This document shows positions 29,970-31,756 of a stretch of DNA of 31,756 nt, one piece after another. The notes beneath the pieces were generated by a model. That model was not told the DNA's origin. It saw nothing but the letters and a program-made list of their open reading frames with translations, and ran no database searches. Origin of the DNA: a virus; the IMG/VR virus record IMGVR_UViG_3300030060_001726, positions 1 to 31,756 of that record; one strand, 5' to 3'. The translations under genes and the position numbers were made by a program. Each line of letters starts with the position of its first letter. The stretch's first letter is position 1.

Positions 29970-30347
29970 TTATTTTTTCTTAAATTTGTCCAAACCTTTT
30001 AATCCAAGGCCAGCGAGTATAGTTACATACAAAACATTCTGATACCACTGCGGCAGCTCATTTAATCTTTCAAAACCTCGTTTGACTATTTCTTCCATGC
30101 CAGGAATAAAACATAGACACATTGGAATAAGAACGATTACTGTAATTATTTCATCACGCCAGGAATTTTGTGTACTCTGGGCCATGATTAGTTCCCACTT
30201 GCTATCATGTGTAGCAGCAGTTTTCATAACTTCAGCTTCTGCTTCAGCTTTTGCTTTTGCTACTGCGCCCTTTGCTTTTGTCTGCTCTATTTTAGATTCC
30301 ATAAAACTTGATGCAAGACTTGCAAGCGGTGATAAAAATTGTAACAT
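29970..30347 (-). CDS. Putative holin (two membrane segments)
   Basis: 125 residues. The N-terminal half has an amphipathic, Ala/Lys/Glu-rich helix (KAKGAVAKAKAEAEAEVMK). 'NSWRDEIITVIVLIPMCLCFIPGMEEIVKRGF' (about 61-92) gives one membrane segment and 'LPQWYQNVLYVTILAGLGLKGL' (about 97-118) a second. A 'SW-D-E..T...L.PL...FIPG....V..GF..L...P.WY' pattern is common in phage proteins called holins of gene-transfer-agent type. Position before the endolysin supports the role. Confidence 0.7.
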   Translation of the reverse strand: MLQFLSPLASLASSFMESKIEQTKAKGAVAKAKAEAEAEVMKTAATHDSKWELIMAQSTQNSWRDEIITVIVLIPMCLCFIPGMEEIVKRGFERLNELPQWYQNVLYVTILAGLGLKGLDKFKKK

Positions 30348-30349
30348 AA

Positions 30350-30661
30350 TTATTTCCTATCCATCCAAGCAGTTGTACCCATGTATGTACCGACTATGCC
30401 AGCGCCTGAAATGTAAAAAAGTGATGAGATTTCTGCTAACGCTTCCACCCTGGGAATAGGGATTACGAATTGTGCAGCTGTAAATACTCCCATACCAATC
30501 AAAGTGTATCTTGCCATCCTAAGTTGCGCTAAATTTTTTCTTAATCGACTTTCGTTTTCTTTTATCTCTTTTGCTTGTTTCAGTTCTTCATTTGTTATTT
30601 CATTGTTTCCATCAAGATCGTATTGATCTAGTATTGAATCCTTTTGTAATTTTTTCTGCAT
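30350..30661 (-). CDS. EF-hand plus two membrane segments; holin-like or lysis regulator
   Basis: 103 residues; the ATG at 30661 overlaps the previous stop (TGATG). Residues about 10-25 are an EF-hand-like calcium loop, DQYDLDGNNEITNEEL (D, D, N, E/N, I, E spacing as in the canonical loop). A charged helix follows, then 'YTLIGMGVFTAAQFVIPI' and 'SSLFYISGAGIVGTYMG' as membrane segments. Similar EF-hand membrane proteins occur in T4-like cyanophages (recalled). Calcium-sensitive control of lysis is an interesting but untested idea. Confidence 0.6.
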   Translation of the reverse strand: MQKKLQKDSILDQYDLDGNNEITNEELKQAKEIKENESRLRKNLAQLRMARYTLIGMGVFTAAQFVIPIPRVEALAEISSLFYISGAGIVGTYMGTTAWMDRK

Positions 30662-30867
30662 CAATAAACCTTTACCTTTTTTGGATTTACCCTGGGAACT
30701 AATTTACAAATACATTCATAAACAATATCTTCATCATTTCGTTTGTATGATTGCTTGCTCAATATGCTTTTAAAATCCATGCAAGATACTGCGCTTCTGA
30801 AATATATTCCTTGCTTGTCCATAGCTCCATTAAGACTACATATTAAAAGAAAGGCACTTACACTCAT
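30661..30867 (-). CDS. Small probably exported protein, unknown function
   Basis: 68 residues. The first 15 residues (MSVSAFLLICSLNGA) form a hydrophobic signal or anchor-like segment; cysteines at 10, 29, 52 and 54. The C-terminal part is charged (DEDIVYECICKLVPRVNPKKVKVY). Start overlaps the preceding stop by ATGA. It lies in the lysis block among membrane proteins, so a spanin-like or envelope role is possible, though no lipobox (L-x-x-C at the correct place, LLIC) can be firmly claimed: C10 follows LLI, which would give a very short signal. Confidence 0.5.
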   Translation of the reverse strand: MSVSAFLLICSLNGAMDKQGIYFRSAVSCMDFKSILSKQSYKRNDEDIVYECICKLVPRVNPKKVKVY

Positions 30868-31334
30868 ATGATACCTTTTTTCTTAGCGATTATTGCCAGG
30901 ACAGTTACAACACCAGCGCATAATGCAGTTATCAAAATAGCCAAAAGAGTTTTTAAAATTATATCCTGGATTTTTTCTTTTGTTTTTTGTCTATCAATCG
31001 CTGCTTGTTTTCTTTTTTTACGAGCTTCAGCGCAGAACGCCAGGTAATCTGAATAAAGATTTGGCCTACCATATAACTGCATGAACTCACGGAGCTGGTC
31101 TTGTTTTTTTCTAATTTGTTCCAGGGCCATAAATTCTTCTAAATCAGAATCTTCTTTTCCTAGAAAATTTGTCCATATACTATTTTTTCTTCTATGTAAA
31201 TCTGCTCTTAACTGATCTTCAGCTGCGCAAAAGCGTGAGATCGCCGCTCCAGCGTTTGCAATATCCCTTGAATTTTCCACAGTTTTTTTAATAACTGCAA
31301 AGGCAGCGTTAGCAGCTGCAAGCATTTCCAGCAT
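30864..31334 (-). CDS. Helical protein with C-terminal membrane anchor, unknown function
   Basis: 156 residues. N-terminal Ala-rich helix (MLEMLAAANAAFAVIKKTVENS), central 'FCAAEDQLRADLHRRKNSIW' and 'EQIRKKQDQLREFMQLYGRPNLYSDYLAFCAEARKKRKQAAIDRQ' helices, then one transmembrane segment 'ILKTLLAILITALCAGVVTVLAIIA' (about 126-150) and a short KKKGII tail. Proteins with a 'G-P-LYS-x-x-x-F-AEARKKRKQ' section occur in marine myo- and podoviruses (recalled). Anchor plus coiled coil could fit an envelope or lysis function; not shown. Confidence 0.6.
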   Translation of the reverse strand: MLEMLAAANAAFAVIKKTVENSRDIANAGAAISRFCAAEDQLRADLHRRKNSIWTNFLGKEDSDLEEFMALEQIRKKQDQLREFMQLYGRPNLYSDYLAFCAEARKKRKQAAIDRQKTKEKIQDIILKTLLAILITALCAGVVTVLAIIAKKKGII

Positions 31335-31353
31335 GACATGATATACCTATTTA

Positions 31354-31524
31354 TTAATTTTGTAGTATTATTGATATGAGAAGTACGATAGTTGTACCAG
31401 CAGATCCTATAAGCACAGCTTCCAGGCGCTTAACACGATTAAGTAACTCTATAAATCTTTCCTGGCTTAGTGCTGCTAGTGTATCTAGTTCAGCCTTAAC
31501 AGATTGTATACTTGGTTTAGACAT
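31354..31524 (-). CDS. 56-residue coiled-coil plus membrane protein, XhlA/holin-like
   Basis: A 56-codon frame: MSKPSIQSVKAELDTLAALS, then a heptad-like segment ending RVKRLEAVLIG, and a C-terminal transmembrane helix (about 38-55, IGSAGTTIVLLISIIL). The pattern N-terminal amphipathic helix plus C-terminal membrane span is like XhlA-type haemolysin/holin-associated proteins. It follows the fibre-associated gene by three bases. Another short frame does not explain this space. Confidence 0.65.
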   Translation of the reverse strand: MSKPSIQSVKAELDTLAALSQERFIELLNRVKRLEAVLIGSAGTTIVLLISIILQN

Positions 31525-31527
31525 TCT

Positions 31528-31756
31528 CTAACCTTTTGGATATTTATCTTTTACTGCTTTGATAGTTGTTTTCCAACCATCAATACCATTATGATATAAG
31601 TCATCTAGTTGGTCTGCTATAGATGGATATGCTAGTTCTCTATCTCTTTGATACTTGTTGTTATCGTATGCAGTTTGTAACTCTTTTTGTTTAGCTAGTA
31701 TATCAGATTCAGAAATTGGTGTTGTGTTTTCAAGCCAAACAACATTTGCTGAATCT
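31528..31756 (-). CDS. C-terminus of a tail-fibre-associated (XkdW-like) protein, cut by window edge
   Basis: The last 75 residues are visible, ending with a TAG at 31530-31528. 'VVWLENTTPISESDILAKQKEL' and 'YPSIADQLDDLYHNGIDGWKTTIKAVKDKYPK' are the typical C-terminal sections of XkdW-like phage proteins, often the gene right after a tail fibre and perhaps a fibre chaperone. About 25-40 N-terminal residues are missing. It is the kind of gene expected after the one cut at the left edge, so it links the two ends of the window, though the reading frames do not join directly. Confidence 0.75.
   Translation of the reverse strand, partial: DSANVVWLENTTPISESDILAKQKELQTAYDNNKYQRDRELAYPSIADQLDDLYHNGIDGWKTTIKAVKDKYPKG

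Noticed and set aside
1-31756. CRISPR array or long direct repeats
   Set aside because: No regularly spaced repeats of 20 or more bases were seen.
1-31756. Loss of CTAG as a sign of short-patch repair
   Set aside because: CTAG is common through the window, so the simplest E. coli-like version of that repair bias is not supported, although CTWGG seems rare in the exonuclease gene.
1-31756. Direct closure of the window into a circle
   Set aside because: No overlap between the first and last bases was seen and the reading frames of the two cut genes do not join.

Overview
The window looks like most of the genome of a temperate, podovirus-type (short-tailed, T7-like virion) marine bacteriophage. 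The evidence is the T7-style order of virion genes, an integrase, an AT-rich composition (roughly 38% GC by eye), and many small proteins typical of phages of marine alphaproteobacteria and picocyanobacteria. The host is inferred, not shown. No host gene, tRNA, rRNA, CRISPR array or insertion sequence was seen.

Layout. Positions 1-21496 are one long minus-strand late block. Read in the direction of transcription it runs: small terminase, large terminase, two small proline- or glycine-rich proteins, portal, Bbp19-like protein, scaffold, small protein, major capsid protein, decoration-like protein, an intrinsic terminator, tail tube A, tail tube B, gp13-like protein, gp14-like and gp15-like ejection proteins, a 1097-residue ParB/zeta-kinase protein, a second large ejection protein, tail fibre with a collagen stalk, and fibre-tip proteins. 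Positions 21497-21817 are a non-coding control region with three hairpins and a two-codon minigene. Positions 21818-23047 hold four small plus-strand genes of unknown function. Positions 23044-24808 hold a minus-strand early block with a small HTH regulator, a VRR-NUC nuclease, and DUF6378-like and DUF6362-like proteins. Positions 24914-27354 hold a plus-strand recombination block: a RecB/Cas4-like exonuclease, a small membrane protein, a winged-helix protein, a possible single-strand annealing protein and a small acidic-tailed protein. The integrase (minus) follows. Positions 28470-31756 (minus) hold a cluster of tiny basic proteins, an M15-type endolysin, holin-like membrane proteins and, cut by the right edge, a tail-fibre-associated protein.

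The gene cut at the left edge (start of a fibre gene) and the one cut at the right edge (end of a fibre-associated gene) are the kind usually found next to each other. The window is therefore probably a nearly complete circular or permuted genome opened there, with some sequence missing. In that case lysis genes follow tail genes in one late unit from 21496 around to 28470.

How it probably works. The HTH protein sits beside a divergent control region carrying TTGACGTT half-sites. Related sequences lie in the control region at 21757-21773 and over the -35 box of the integrase promoter, which suggests one regulator for early genes and integration. No DNA polymerase, primase, helicase or RNA polymerase gene is visible, so the phage probably uses host replication plus its own exonuclease/annealing pair. 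A terminator lies just ahead of the small terminase gene, so late transcription may depend on antitermination.

The most unusual signals are: a roughly ten-fold or greater excess of the pentamer CCWGG, apparently reached by synonymous codon choice, over most of the window but absent from the fibre-tip genes; a virion-ejection protein that carries a zeta-toxin-like kinase domain; and an iteron-like cluster of TTAGC/GCTAA around an AT-rich core inside an early gene.
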